From Arachidicoccus soli (lineage in GTDB: Bacteria; Bacteroidota; Bacteroidia; Chitinophagales; Chitinophagaceae), in NCBI RefSeq assembly GCF_003600625.1, contig NZ_CP032489.1, forward strand, positions 1,240,001 through 1,304,000: a stretch of DNA of 64,000 nucleotides, written 5' to 3'. Numbering within the stretch: the first letter of the stretch is position 1; every line of letters begins with the position of its first letter. Below, one piece after another: positions 34,096-44,457 of the stretch. The translations under genes were made by a program, and so were the position numbers. The notes under the pieces were generated by a model. The model was not told the origin of the DNA, made no database searches, and worked only from the letters and a program-made list of their open reading frames with translations.

Positions 34096-36498
34096 TTATT
34101 TGGAGATGGCCATTTGAATCACTTCTTCCATTTTTGTTACATAATGAAACTTAAGACCTTTGATAAATGCAGGCTCTATTTCCTGAATATCTTTTTCATT
34201 TTCAGCACATAAAATTAATTGTTTTAACCCTGCTCTTTTGGCTGCGAGCACTTTTTCTTTTATGCCCCCAACCGGTAATACTTGACCACGCAAGGTAATC
34301 TCACCAGTCATACCTAAAAATGGTAATAGTTTCTTCCCGGTAAATGCTGAGGTAATTGCTGAAAGCATCGTAATGCCTGCACTCGGCCCATCTTTGGGCA
34401 CAGCTCCTTCGGGTACATGAATGTGAATATTCTTTTTAGAAAAATCTTCTATAGCAATACCTAGTTTCTTGGCATTGGCTTTTACATAAGTCAATGCAGT
34501 CATCGCACTTTCTTTCATTACATCACCAAGATTGCCGGTAAGTTTAAGTTCACCTTTTCCTTCACTCAACAATGCTTCAATAAATAAAATATCGCCACCC
34601 ACTGCTGTCCAGGCCAAGCCAACGGCGACACCGGGAATATCAACACTTTTATATATTTCATTAGAAAAACGAGGTTTACCCATAACTTCTTGGGTAAATG
34701 CTTCTGTAATTGTAGCTGGTAATTTCTCTTCTAAGGCAACTTTTTTGGCAAGGTTGCGCATTAAACTTGCTAACTGTCTATCTAGCTCACGTACACCACT
34801 TTCGCGCGTGTAGTTTTCTATAATTTTTTCGATAATCTTATCACCAAGTTTAATTTTTTCTTTGCCTAAACCGTGCGCTTCTTTTTGCTTTTTAATTAAA
34901 TATTTCTTGGCAATTTCAACTTTCTCTTCAATCGCATAGCCATTTAAATTGATGATTTCCAATCGGTCGCGCAATGCGGGTTGTATATTTTGTATACTAT
35001 TAGCTGTTGCAATAAATAGTACTTTACTTAAGTCATATTCGAGTTCCAGATAATTATCATAAAACGTATTATTCTGTTCAGGATCAAGTACTTCTAATAA
35101 AGCAGATGAAGGATCCCCTTTGTATTCGCTTCCAATTTTATCTATTTCATCTAAGATGATTACCGGGTTAGACGTCTTTGACTTCTTGATACTTTGCAAT
35201 ATACGACCCGGCATCGCACCGATGTACGTTTTACGATGACCACGTATTTCGCTTTCATCGTGCAAACCTCCCAAGCTTAGTCGGATATATTTTCTTCCCA
35301 TCGCGTTGGCAATACTCTTTCCAAGTGAAGTTTTACCTATACCCGGAGGGCCGGCAAAGCAAAGTATCGGGCTTTTCATATCCCCCTTTAATTTTAATAC
35401 CGCCAAATATTCTAAAATCCGTTCTTTTATCTTCTTTACGCCATAATGATCTTGGTTAAGGACTTTTTCTGCATACTTTAAATCGTAATTATCTTCAGAA
35501 AAATCGTCCCAAGGCAAATGCAAAATAAAGTCTGTATGATTGTATAATACCGAATAGTCAGGCGTACTAGGATGCATGCGTTCCAATTTCGCGATATTGG
35601 CATAGAATAATTCTTTTGCAGCTTCCGGCCATTTCTTAGTTTCGGCCTGCTTTTTCATGGCTGCAATTTCTAAATCATTGCTGTCACCACCTAATTCATC
35701 CTTAATACTTTTAAGTTGTTGTTGTAAGAAATATTCGCGTTGTTGTTTGTCGATTTCATTACGTGCATTATTGGTAACTTTATTTTTCAATTCTGCAAAT
35801 TGCAATTGTTTCTGTAATAAACTTACTAGCCTTAAAGAACGATCTTTTATTAAATCAATTTCCAGAAGTTCTTGTTTTTCATTAAGTTCACTATTGAGAT
35901 TACTACTCACAAAATTTATAAGAAAACCAGGGTTTTCTATATTTTGCAAAACAATAGAGGCTTCTGTTGGTAGATTAGGAGATAATTGAATAATTTGAGT
36001 AGCCAAATCTTTTATGCTACTAAGATGGGCAAGAAACTCTTCATCTTCTGGAGATACAGCTTCTTGCAATACTTCTATTGCTGCTTTAAAATAAGGATCT
36101 TCTTGCGATATACTTTTTACTTTAAATCTTTTTTTCCCCTGAATAATAATTGTTGTGCCCCCATCCGGCATTTTTATCAACTTAATTATTTTGGCGATAG
36201 TCCCTACTTTACACAAATCTTTCGCGGAAGGTTCTTCAATATTCACATCTTTTTGTGCCAATACACCGATTAGTTTATTGCCTTTGTATGCATCATTTAC
36301 TGCATTAATACTTTTGTCGCGTCCAACAGTAATAGGAATAACAACACCCGGAAACAGCACCATATTTCTTAATGGAAGCAAAATAATGTTTTCGGGAACC
36401 TCTAGATTTTCCAATTCAGAATCGATCTCATTCATCGGGAGAATTGGCAGGAATTCGTTTTCATCATTATTTTGAAACAGCATATTATTTTTTGTCAT
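34096..36498 (-). CDS. lon: ATP-dependent protease Lon
   Basis: The 800-residue cytoplasmic protease has an N-terminal substrate-binding LAN domain (IILLPLRNMVLFPGVVIPIT), an AAA+ module (Walker A FAGPPGIGKTSLGKS, Walker B NPVIILDEIDKI) and a C-terminal peptidase domain with the catalytic Ser706 in KDGPSAGITM and a Lys about 43 residues later. It degrades damaged and regulatory proteins, including many antitoxins, which matters for the antitoxin at 3802. A hairpin terminator follows. Confidence 0.97.
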   Translation of the reverse strand: MTKNNMLFQNNDENEFLPILPMNEIDSELENLEVPENIILLPLRNMVLFPGVVIPITVGRDKSINAVNDAYKGNKLIGVLAQKDVNIEEPSAKDLCKVGTIAKIIKLIKMPDGGTTIIIQGKKRFKVKSISQEDPYFKAAIEVLQEAVSPEDEEFLAHLSSIKDLATQIIQLSPNLPTEASIVLQNIENPGFLINFVSSNLNSELNEKQELLEIDLIKDRSLRLVSLLQKQLQFAELKNKVTNNARNEIDKQQREYFLQQQLKSIKDELGGDSNDLEIAAMKKQAETKKWPEAAKELFYANIAKLERMHPSTPDYSVLYNHTDFILHLPWDDFSEDNYDLKYAEKVLNQDHYGVKKIKERILEYLAVLKLKGDMKSPILCFAGPPGIGKTSLGKSIANAMGRKYIRLSLGGLHDESEIRGHRKTYIGAMPGRILQSIKKSKTSNPVIILDEIDKIGSEYKGDPSSALLEVLDPEQNNTFYDNYLELEYDLSKVLFIATANSIQNIQPALRDRLEIINLNGYAIEEKVEIAKKYLIKKQKEAHGLGKEKIKLGDKIIEKIIENYTRESGVRELDRQLASLMRNLAKKVALEEKLPATITEAFTQEVMGKPRFSNEIYKSVDIPGVAVGLAWTAVGGDILFIEALLSEGKGELKLTGNLGDVMKESAMTALTYVKANAKKLGIAIEDFSKKNIHIHVPEGAVPKDGPSAGITMLSAITSAFTGKKLLPFLGMTGEITLRGQVLPVGGIKEKVLAAKRAGLKQLILCAENEKDIQEIEPAFIKGLKFHYVTKMEEVIQMAISK

Positions 36499-36646
36499 AT
36501 ATCTTATTTTCTTAAAGTCAAATTGTCACTTTACTATTTTTAAAGCCGGACTCAATCAATTTCAATTAAAATGCCAAGTTTGAATTATTTAAAACTAAGC
36601 ACAAATTGGCGCAAAATGAAATTAATACAAATATTAAAGTGACTTT

Positions 36647-36677
36647 TTTGCATAATTATACAGTTACCTTAAATTTG
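36647..36677 (+). promoter_or_regulatory. Promoter of rsmE operon
   Basis: TTTG (36647-36650), exactly 19 bp, then TAAATTTG (36670-36677): a full match to the Bacteroidota housekeeping promoter. It implies a leader of about 25 nt before the ATG at 36710. Confidence 0.7.
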
Positions 36678-36709
36678 CTGACTCATCTAACCCTATAGAA
36701 AAATTGAGC

Positions 36710-37411
36710 ATGCAGCTACCTGTTTTTTATGAACCGGAATTACCTAAGGAATTAACTACTTTTACTTTAAGTGAAGATTCCAGTAAACATTGCATTCAGG
36801 TTCTGAGAATGAAAGTAAATGAGCATTTTCATATTACAGATGGTGCAGGAAATCTACTTACTGTTGAAATCATTGCTCCTCATAAAAAAAATTGTGTAGT
36901 AAAAATCATAAATCAACATTTCTATCCAAGAACTACAAAAGAAATATGTGTCGCTATTACACCTACCAAAAACAATTCAAGAATGGAATGGCTTTTGGAA
37001 AAACTTACAGAAATAGGTGTTCAGAAAATTATCTTAATGCAAAGCGAACATTCAGAAAGGCATACCATAAAATACGAAAGATTACATAATATATTGGTAT
37101 CGGCTATGTTACAAAGTCAACAATTATATTTACCTGAATTGAGTGAATTGACAGATTTTAAGCAAGTTGTTTTCAATGAGAATTTTCAAGAAAAGTATAT
37201 CGCTCATTGTGCAAATGATGAGAAAAAAACTATCTTGCCTATCAATAAAAATAACTTAAGCAAAATTATTCTTATTGGACCTGAGGGCGATTTTTCAGCA
37301 AATGAAATTGCATTGAGTAAAGTTCAGAAATATACCCCGGTTTCTTTGGGAGAGACAAGATTGCGCACCGAAACAGCCGGCCTAGTTGCTGCTGTTTTAT
37401 TAATACATTAA
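36710..37411 (+). CDS. rsmE: 16S rRNA m3U1498 methyltransferase
   Basis: The product (233 residues from the ATG; a TTG two codons earlier is less likely) is a SPOUT-fold methyltransferase that methylates U1498 of 16S rRNA. It has the N-terminal PUA-like domain (HCIQVLRMKVNEHFHITDG) and the knot motifs LIGPEGDFSANEIAL and SLGETRLRTETAGLVA. The next gene starts 17 bp later on the same strand. Confidence 0.93.
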   Translation: MQLPVFYEPELPKELTTFTLSEDSSKHCIQVLRMKVNEHFHITDGAGNLLTVEIIAPHKKNCVVKIINQHFYPRTTKEICVAITPTKNNSRMEWLLEKLTEIGVQKIILMQSEHSERHTIKYERLHNILVSAMLQSQQLYLPELSELTDFKQVVFNENFQEKYIAHCANDEKKTILPINKNNLSKIILIGPEGDFSANEIALSKVQKYTPVSLGETRLRTETAGLVAAVLLIH

Positions 37412-37427
37412 ACAATTATCCATTTAA

Positions 37428-39041
37428 ATGACAATAAGAAAAGCTATTCCATTTGTTCTATTTCTTTCATTCTCCCTAATTATATTTAGTTGTGGCAGTC
37501 AGAAGAAAGAAAAGGCCCAAATTGATAAAACCATTACACCTGAGACTTCTTACAATAATCTTTTTTTGGATAGTGCAGATATTCATGTGTTTATTGAAAA
37601 AGACACGGAATATAAAGATTTCGAAGCCATGTATGTAGATTTTTACCGTCAAAGAAATTTTGAATTTGCTTGGTTTGATACTAGCGGTTTAATAGAGCAG
37701 GCCGGTAATTTTGTCAACTTATTAAATAATGACCCTACATCTGTGGAAGATAACGATAGTAGTGTTTCTGACAAAAAATTGCAACATATATTAGACAAAT
37801 ATAAAAGAGGGATTACGCGCAATCAATCTCGGAAGGACATTATTCAGGCAGAGCTTACACTCACAGGTGAGTTTTTTAAAAATGCACAGGAGGTTTTTAA
37901 AGGAAAGGGCAATATTGATGCAGAACAACTAGGCTGGTTTATTCCTAGAAAGAAGATTGATTTTGCTGGATTGCTTGACTCTACCCTAAGCGGAAAAGAG
38001 ATTGCAATTGCAGATTTTTTAAACCCACAATTCAAAAAACTACGTGCCTTTTTACAAAAATATATTGATCTAAAAAAAGCTGATTCTTGGGATAGCATTG
38101 GTCTTGATGTACCAAAACTTAAATTAAATGATTCTAATACTGCAGTTCAATTAATACAACATCGACTTTATTTATTGGGTGATTTGGATGAAGATATTCA
38201 AAGTGATCAATACGACAAAGCTACAGAAGAGGGAGTGATAAATTTTCAAAAGCGTTATGGTCTTTCACCAGATGGTGTAGTGGGCCCCAATTTTATGAAG
38301 GCGCTTAATATTCCCATTGATACCCTTATCCGCGATATAACCGTAAACCTCGAGCGCGTTCGTTGGATTCCGGCTGAATTACCTAAAGAATATATCTGGG
38401 TAAATATTCCTGATTACAAACTTGATGCCTATCAAAATGGTGAAAAAGTTTTTAGTATGCGTGTAATTGTGGGTTCAGCGGCACATGGTACAACCATCTT
38501 CTCTGGCAATATCAAGTATGTGGTTTTTGCTCCCTATTGGAATGTTCCAAGAAGTATTGTGTTGAAAGAAATATTACCTGGTATAAAAAATGATCCGGAT
38601 TACATCCGCAAACACAATATGGAAGTTACCGGCTACAATCAAGGTATCCCGGATGTTCGTCAGCTTCCGGGTCCTGATAATGCCTTGGGAAGAGTGAAAT
38701 TTTTATTCCCCAATAGTTACAATATTTACCTGCATGACACGCCAAACCATGATTTGTTTACTTCCAGAAACAGAGGATTAAGTCATGGTTGCGTAAGATT
38801 GTCTGATCCGGAGAAGATGGCAGACTGGCTGTTAAGAGATGATTCAGTGAAATATTCGAAGCCCATCATTGATTCACTCATGAATAAAAATGTAAAAGAA
38901 AAATGGGTGACATTGGAAAAAACAGTCCCGGTATATTTAGTATATTTCACTTCATGGGTAGATGAAAAAGGAAGATTGAACATTCGTAAAGATATCTATG
39001 GCCACGATGCAATAATGGCCAATAAATTATTTAGTTATTAG
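37428..39041 (+). CDS. L,D-transpeptidase lipoprotein with peptidoglycan-binding domain
   Basis: The 537-residue protein starts with a lipoprotein signal (FSLIIFSC, Cys at about 22). A YcbB-like scaffold region follows, then a PG_binding_1 domain (AVQLIQHRLYLLGDLDEDIQ). The YkuD domain has HDTPNHDLF and the catalytic SHGCVRL. The enzyme makes 3-3 cross-links in peptidoglycan, or attaches proteins to it. The layout resembles E. coli LdtD (YcbB). It lies 16 bp downstream of rsmE. Confidence 0.92.
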   Translation: MTIRKAIPFVLFLSFSLIIFSCGSQKKEKAQIDKTITPETSYNNLFLDSADIHVFIEKDTEYKDFEAMYVDFYRQRNFEFAWFDTSGLIEQAGNFVNLLNNDPTSVEDNDSSVSDKKLQHILDKYKRGITRNQSRKDIIQAELTLTGEFFKNAQEVFKGKGNIDAEQLGWFIPRKKIDFAGLLDSTLSGKEIAIADFLNPQFKKLRAFLQKYIDLKKADSWDSIGLDVPKLKLNDSNTAVQLIQHRLYLLGDLDEDIQSDQYDKATEEGVINFQKRYGLSPDGVVGPNFMKALNIPIDTLIRDITVNLERVRWIPAELPKEYIWVNIPDYKLDAYQNGEKVFSMRVIVGSAAHGTTIFSGNIKYVVFAPYWNVPRSIVLKEILPGIKNDPDYIRKHNMEVTGYNQGIPDVRQLPGPDNALGRVKFLFPNSYNIYLHDTPNHDLFTSRNRGLSHGCVRLSDPEKMADWLLRDDSVKYSKPIIDSLMNKNVKEKWVTLEKTVPVYLVYFTSWVDEKGRLNIRKDIYGHDAIMANKLFSY

Positions 39042-39317
39042 TAAAACCTTGGGAAAGTAATAAGACTAATTTATCTATCATTATCAACATGGCTTGAATG
39101 GGATGTTTAAATATGGGCGACCTCTATGGCAAAGAAGCCTTCGTTTTATCCTGATGAAGTTTATCTTTACTTTTTGCTGCTTGTAAATAGAGGACTTTCA
39201 CCCTCCTATTCTCATTGACCACAAAGTAGATTAAATTATTATTTACCTAGTTTCCCTGATAGATTTTAATAGGGTAAAACTGCAAAAAATGGAAGATTTT
39301 GATATTAAATGACCTGA

Positions 39318-41386
39318 ACCCAACTTGCAGAAAAAACCTCATTAAAAAATTTATTTTAAAAATATTTCCACTTTGAAGCATCAAATTCCTGTAGGAGGGT
39401 ACGGCAAATAAAATTCGTTTTACGCTCAACGCCTTTATTGATTTGTAGTACACAAGGGGGTATTGTTTTATTGAGAAAGTAGCTTGACCTTTGTGGGATT
39501 GTATTTCAAATGTTCCATACGCAAGAATCCAGATACCAGCCGTTACGATGGCTATTATCGCCTAGTTGAAAGCTATCGCAACCTAGAAGGAAGAGTATGC
39601 CACCGTACCTTACTGAATGTAGGTTTTTTGTCCGATTACAGTCCCGAACAACTCAACAAAGTACAGTCATGCCTCAATGACCGATATGAGAACCAACAGC
39701 GTCTATTTCCCGAAAATGATGTATTTGTAAAACGACTTGCAGAAGAACTCTGGGATCGACTTCTTGCAGCAAAGCGCATTGATGTAAAAAAGGCCCAGCA
39801 GATGATAAATGCAGATACGATGCGTCATGAAAATGTTAGAGAAATAGGTGCAGAATGGATGAGTTATAATATTTGGAATCAGCTTGAATTAACTCGGTTT
39901 CTTCAATCAAAAGGATGGGAAGAAGAGGAGATACAATTAGCTGCTACCCAAATCATCAGTCGAGCGGTCTATCCCGCTTCTGAGCTAAAAACTAGTCTTT
40001 GGATAAAAGAAAACTCCGCAGTCTGTGAACTGACTGGCTACAACCCATATTCCATTACAAAAGATAAGCTATATGCCAGCGCCTTAAAGCTTTACAGTAT
40101 CAAAGATCAATTGGAACAACACCTTTCTGCACGCACAAATGAGTTGTTTGAGTTGGAAGATAAAATCATTTTATATGACTTGACTAATACCTATTTTGAG
40201 GGTCGCAAATTGAATAGTAAACTTGCCAAACACGGCAGGAGCAAAGAAAAGCGTAAAGATGCCAAGCTGGTAGTATTGGCCATGGTAGTGAATGTTGAGG
40301 GGTTCATTAAATACACTGCAATGTATGAAGGTAATATCGCTGATTGTGCCACACTAGAATCTATGATTGAAAAGCTGGCTACCCATACTTGTTCCCATAA
40401 ACCAATAATTGTATTAGATGCAGGTATTGCTACGGAAGACAACCTTATTTTAATCAAAGCGAAGGGGTACCACTATGTTTGCGTAAGCCGCACTAAAATA
40501 AAAGATTATACTTCTGTTGCAGGTAAAGGGAAAGTATTGTTGCAAACCAAGAACAAACAAGAAATACAGTTAAAAGCAGTTGCCACAGAAAAGCACACGG
40601 ACTATTTCTTGGAAGTAACTAGTGCCGCAAAGGCTAAAAAGGAAGAAGGGATGAAGCATTCTTTTGAACAAAGAATCGAGGAGGAATTGCAAAAAGTGAG
40701 CAATGCCATTCAGCGCAAAGGAGGCATAAAAACCACGGAAAAGGTATATGAACGAATCGGTAGAATTAAAGAAAAATATCCTTCTATACACAGCCAGTAC
40801 ATAATTGAAACACGGATAAATAAGGAAACAAATCAGGTAATTGAACTCAAATGGTCAAAAGATGAAAGCAAGGAGGCTACAAAGCAAGAATCTCTTGGCA
40901 TTTATTTTCTGCGTACCGATTTGGAAATAAAAGACGAAGCTGTAACCTGGAATATTTATAACACAATAAGAGAAATAGAGAGCAGCTTTCGTTGCCTAAA
41001 AACAGATTTGGATTTACGCCCTGTTTATCATCAGAATGACGACAGTACGATGGCGCATCTCCATTTGGGCATTCTGGCTTATTGGCTTGTAAACACGATG
41101 CGCCACCAACTTAAAGCTAGTGGAATTAATCACAGTTGGAGTGAAATAGTTCGTATAGGGAATACTCAAAAAGTTGTGACCACTACGGGTACCAACACTT
41201 TTGATAAAGTCATTATTGTTAGGAAATGTAGCGAACCTGCTCATAAACTTACAGTCCTTTTAGGTATACTCAAAATAAAACACCAACCTTTTACAAAAAG
41301 AAAATCCGTAGTACACAAATCGGAACTCAAAAAAAATGAAAGTGCTATCAGTGGGGTATTAGGTCCTCCTTAGCTGCAAGTTGGGT
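39318..41386 (+). mobile_element. IS1634-family insertion sequence, about 2.07 kb
   Basis: ACCCAACTTGCAG at 39318-39330 recurs inverted at 41374-41386, a perfect 13-bp pair around one transposase gene. The flanks (CCTGA and GAAAG) show no clear target duplication. The element lies between the L,D-transpeptidase and PBP1A genes. It is unrelated in its ends to the other IS1634-like element at 4221. Confidence 0.8.
39484..41373 (+). CDS. IS1634-family transposase
   Basis: The protein (629 residues if the TTG at 39484 is used, 626 from the GTG at 39493; no ATG fits) has the N-terminal block YYRLVESYRNLEGRVCHRTL typical of IS1634 transposases. The DDE core shows ILYDLTNTYFEGRK, IIVLDAGIATEDN and the Glu in REIESSFRCLKTD. 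The insertion of about 150 residues between the second Asp and the Glu is usual for the group. The frame is intact. It ends a few bases before the right terminal repeat. Confidence 0.88.
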   Translation: MTFVGLYFKCSIRKNPDTSRYDGYYRLVESYRNLEGRVCHRTLLNVGFLSDYSPEQLNKVQSCLNDRYENQQRLFPENDVFVKRLAEELWDRLLAAKRIDVKKAQQMINADTMRHENVREIGAEWMSYNIWNQLELTRFLQSKGWEEEEIQLAATQIISRAVYPASELKTSLWIKENSAVCELTGYNPYSITKDKLYASALKLYSIKDQLEQHLSARTNELFELEDKIILYDLTNTYFEGRKLNSKLAKHGRSKEKRKDAKLVVLAMVVNVEGFIKYTAMYEGNIADCATLESMIEKLATHTCSHKPIIVLDAGIATEDNLILIKAKGYHYVCVSRTKIKDYTSVAGKGKVLLQTKNKQEIQLKAVATEKHTDYFLEVTSAAKAKKEEGMKHSFEQRIEEELQKVSNAIQRKGGIKTTEKVYERIGRIKEKYPSIHSQYIIETRINKETNQVIELKWSKDESKEATKQESLGIYFLRTDLEIKDEAVTWNIYNTIREIESSFRCLKTDLDLRPVYHQNDDSTMAHLHLGILAYWLVNTMRHQLKASGINHSWSEIVRIGNTQKVVTTTGTNTFDKVIIVRKCSEPAHKLTVLLGILKIKHQPFTKRKSVVHKSELKKNESAISGVLGPP

Positions 41387-41685
41387 GAAAGTATAGTGTT
41401 GATGCGTCAATTAAAAATAATGAAAAAGGGCTACAATAGTGATCCGCAGTAGAGCCAAATACTGAGAATATTATTATAACTAGGCCAAGAGCATGCAAAT
41501 ATATTTTTACGAAATCTGATCCTTAGAACGAATAAAAAATAAAACCTGCTATGGATATAATTATAATTAAAACGAAGACACGTTTTGAGTAGGAATAATT
41601 TTATAGTTATCTTTAATAAGTAAATTTTACATTTGAGCTCATTTAGAAAAAAATCGGCAATAGAAAATTTGAATACGTTTTGCAA

Positions 41686-44091
41686 ATGGAGAAAAAAACA
41701 CCAACATCGACACCTCAAAAGCATAGAAACAAAGCTGTACGTATTTTATGGTTAATATTTCTCTGTGGCATACTTGGAGTCAGTATTATCTTATTAATGG
41801 CCAATTATGGACTATTGGGGGAAATGCCTTCCATAGAACAATTACAAAACCCCAACGCCTCGGAAGCCAGTCAAATTTATGCAGATGATGGTTCTTTAAT
41901 GGGGAAGGTATATTTGCAAGATAGAATAAATGTGTCATTTGATCAGATAAGTCCACATGTCATCGAGGCCTTAATCGCCACAGAAGATGAGCGTTTTTAT
42001 GAACACAATGGTATCGATCCACGCTCTTTAGCAAGAGCAGTTTTTTCGTTGGGGGGCGAAGGTGGTGCTAGTACCATTACAATGCAAACGGCAAAAAACC
42101 TTTTTACTGACTATAAAAGAAATGCTTTCATCCGCATTTTTCAAAAAATAAAAGAATCTATTATTGCGGTTAAACTAGAAAGGAATTTTACTAAAAATGA
42201 AATACTTACCCTTTATTTAAATACTGTACCATTCGGTTCCAATGTATATGGTATCCGAAATGCTGCACGTACTTTTTTTCAGGTGGACCCCTCTCAGCTT
42301 TCTATTGCACAATCAGCTGTTTTAATTGGAATGCTAAAAGCATCTACCACATATAATCCGCATTTACATCCCGACAAGTCTCTGTTACGTAGAAATATCG
42401 TAATCAATCAGATGGTAAGAAATAATTTTGTTTCGGCAAAAGAAGGGGAAGCCATTAAAGCGCAACCAATCAAACTGGATTATCATAAGCTTAATGAAGC
42501 CAACGGCATAGCACCTTATTTTAGAATGATTTTGGTAGAACAATTGAAAGAATGGTGTAAAACACATACAAAACCGGATGGCACCAATTATGACCTATAT
42601 ACTGATGGATTAAAAGTTTATACAACGATTAATCCAACGCTTCAAAAATATGCAGAAGAAGCCGTAGCCAAGCATTTAAGTTACATGCAACAGCTGCTTA
42701 ATCAACAAGGCGATATAAAGTCCGGTAGTGTTTGGAAAGGACATGAGCGCACCCTTATCTGGGCAATGAAGCACTCGAGCCGTTGGCAGAATGAAAAGGA
42801 AGATGGTATGTCTGATGAGGATATTGAAAAAACTTTTCACGTAAAAACGCCTATGCGTGTATTTGCTTGGAATCCTAAAAGATATACCGACACCATAATG
42901 ACACCTTATGATTCTATCAAGTACCATCGCCAAATGTTGCAAGCCGGCTTTATGGCAATGGATCCAATAAGCGGAGAAGTAAAAGCTTGGGTTGGCGGAA
43001 TTAACTTCCGTACTTATAAGTATGATCACGTAAATATTAATACTAAAAGACAAGTAGGGTCAACAATTAAACCATTATTATATAGTTTAGCTATAGAAAA
43101 AGCAGGGTTTACACCAAACACACTCGTTCAAGATGTACAACAATACTTTAAAGGCTACGGAAATGTACCCGCAACTACCACAACTTGTACTGGTGAGACA
43201 ATACCCATGTCTCAAGCGTTGGCAGAATCACGTAACTGTGCGACGGCATACATCATGAAGCAATTAGGAGATGGTAATGTAGGTGCTGTTAAGTTTGTAG
43301 ATTTTCTAAAAACCTGTGGCATTAGTGCTAAAATAGAGCCTTATCCTTCTATCGCATTAGGTAGTGGAGAAACATCTTTAATAGAAATGATGCAAGCCTA
43401 TTCCATGTTCCCTGGCAGGGGCTTCAATGTACAGCCAATGACCATTACACGTATAGAAGATGCACATCATCATGTGCTTTTTACTAATACACCAAAACGT
43501 AAAGAAGTCATAAGTGATATTACCGCCAGTTCATTGGTATCCATGATGGAAGATGTAATAAATTATGGTACAGGCAGAAGAATGAGCCGTTATGGAGTAG
43601 ACGGAGATATTGCGGGTAAAACAGGTACTACCAATGATAATAGTGATGCATGGTTTATTGGATATACACCCCAATTACTTGCAGGTGTCTGGACGGGTTG
43701 TGACGATCGTTTTATTCGTTTCCAAAGCACTTCAGAAGGGCAAGGTTCTTCTGTTGCATTACCAATATGGGCATACTTTTTTCATAAAGCACAAAACGAT
43801 CCATCAACTGGAATCAATGCGCAACAAAGGTTTAATAATAGCAATAATCTAGATAACGGAGCACAATCTTTAATTTATGATTGGGCCCACAATATTAAAG
43901 ATACGACCCTAAATGGTGAACAAAATGAAATGAAAACAAATCAATCGAATATTGGGCCGGAAAGCGACACTGAGGCGGGTAGCTCTAACGATTTGCCATT
44001 GATTGGCGGATCAGGAACCGAGGCCAAGCAGCCTCCCAAAGCAATAATGCCTCCTAAACCACTTAAAGGCATAAAGCCTGTCAAAAAATAA
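41686..44091 (+). CDS. mrcA: Penicillin-binding protein 1A (bifunctional glycosyltransferase/transpeptidase)
   Basis: From the ATG at 41686 the product is 801 residues (a TTG two codons earlier is less likely). One N-terminal membrane helix is followed by a GT51 transglycosylase with EDERFYEHNGID and GGASTITMQTAKNLF, then a transpeptidase with the active Ser in GSTIKPLLYS, SRN in AESRNCATAY and KTGTT in AGKTGTTNDNSDAW. It polymerises and cross-links peptidoglycan. The tail after residue 720 is low-complexity and proline/lysine-rich (PKAIMPPKPLKGIKPVKK). A strong hairpin follows. Confidence 0.94.
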   Translation: MEKKTPTSTPQKHRNKAVRILWLIFLCGILGVSIILLMANYGLLGEMPSIEQLQNPNASEASQIYADDGSLMGKVYLQDRINVSFDQISPHVIEALIATEDERFYEHNGIDPRSLARAVFSLGGEGGASTITMQTAKNLFTDYKRNAFIRIFQKIKESIIAVKLERNFTKNEILTLYLNTVPFGSNVYGIRNAARTFFQVDPSQLSIAQSAVLIGMLKASTTYNPHLHPDKSLLRRNIVINQMVRNNFVSAKEGEAIKAQPIKLDYHKLNEANGIAPYFRMILVEQLKEWCKTHTKPDGTNYDLYTDGLKVYTTINPTLQKYAEEAVAKHLSYMQQLLNQQGDIKSGSVWKGHERTLIWAMKHSSRWQNEKEDGMSDEDIEKTFHVKTPMRVFAWNPKRYTDTIMTPYDSIKYHRQMLQAGFMAMDPISGEVKAWVGGINFRTYKYDHVNINTKRQVGSTIKPLLYSLAIEKAGFTPNTLVQDVQQYFKGYGNVPATTTTCTGETIPMSQALAESRNCATAYIMKQLGDGNVGAVKFVDFLKTCGISAKIEPYPSIALGSGETSLIEMMQAYSMFPGRGFNVQPMTITRIEDAHHHVLFTNTPKRKEVISDITASSLVSMMEDVINYGTGRRMSRYGVDGDIAGKTGTTNDNSDAWFIGYTPQLLAGVWTGCDDRFIRFQSTSEGQGSSVALPIWAYFFHKAQNDPSTGINAQQRFNNSNNLDNGAQSLIYDWAHNIKDTTLNGEQNEMKTNQSNIGPESDTEAGSSNDLPLIGGSGTEAKQPPKAIMPPKPLKGIKPVKK

Positions 44092-44098
44092 ATACTAT

Positions 44099-44137
44099 TT
44101 TATCCAAATTGAACAATTTGTGCTCAATTTGGATAAA
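44099..44137 (+). terminator. Terminator downstream of PBP1A gene
   Basis: TTTATCCAAATTGA (44099-44112) and TCAATTTGGATAAA (44124-44137) form a perfect 14-bp stem with an 11-nt loop, starting 8 bp after the stop. Confidence 0.75.
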
Positions 44138-44457
44138 TATAAATTCATCACGGGATCTTCTTACTTATCAGATACTAAAAGTAGGGAGATCTTAATTCCC
44201 GGACAAGGCTTATTTTCTCCTCTTAATCAGCTCCAGGTGCTTGAAAAAGATAATTTGTTTATTTTCTTGTAAAATAATCCATTCAACTGTAGGTACTTAC
44301 AGCCCAGAAATCCTTAAAATTGCTTTTATATATTTCAGCGGAAAAATAGGTTTTTATTGAAAAAACGATATTTCAATAAAAAAAATATAAAATTATACCT
44401 ACAAAACATTTGTTAGATTCTTAAAAACATTCTAATTTGTCCTCCTAAACTTATTTT
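44138..44457. other. Intergenic leader before the ECF sigma operon
   Basis: About 320 bp with no recognised gene. It ends in a promoter-like pair described separately. The middle (44160-44300) is unassigned. Confidence 0.35.
44409..44439 (+). promoter_or_regulatory. Candidate promoter of the ECF sigma/sugar operon
   Basis: TTTG at 44409-44412, 20 bp, then TAATTTG at 44433-44439, resembling the housekeeping promoter but one base short in the -7 box. The predicted leader is about 12-15 nt. Confidence 0.35.

Noticed and set aside
39042-39317. Possible small gene or RNA (a 30-codon frame near 39130) before the IS1634 element
   Set aside because: A GAGGACTTTCACCCTCC stretch looked structured, but I could find no consistent fold or family and the frame is short.
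42676-43053. 125-residue minus-strand frame inside the PBP1A gene
   Set aside because: It lies fully inside a conserved gene and is explained by codon bias of the opposite strand.
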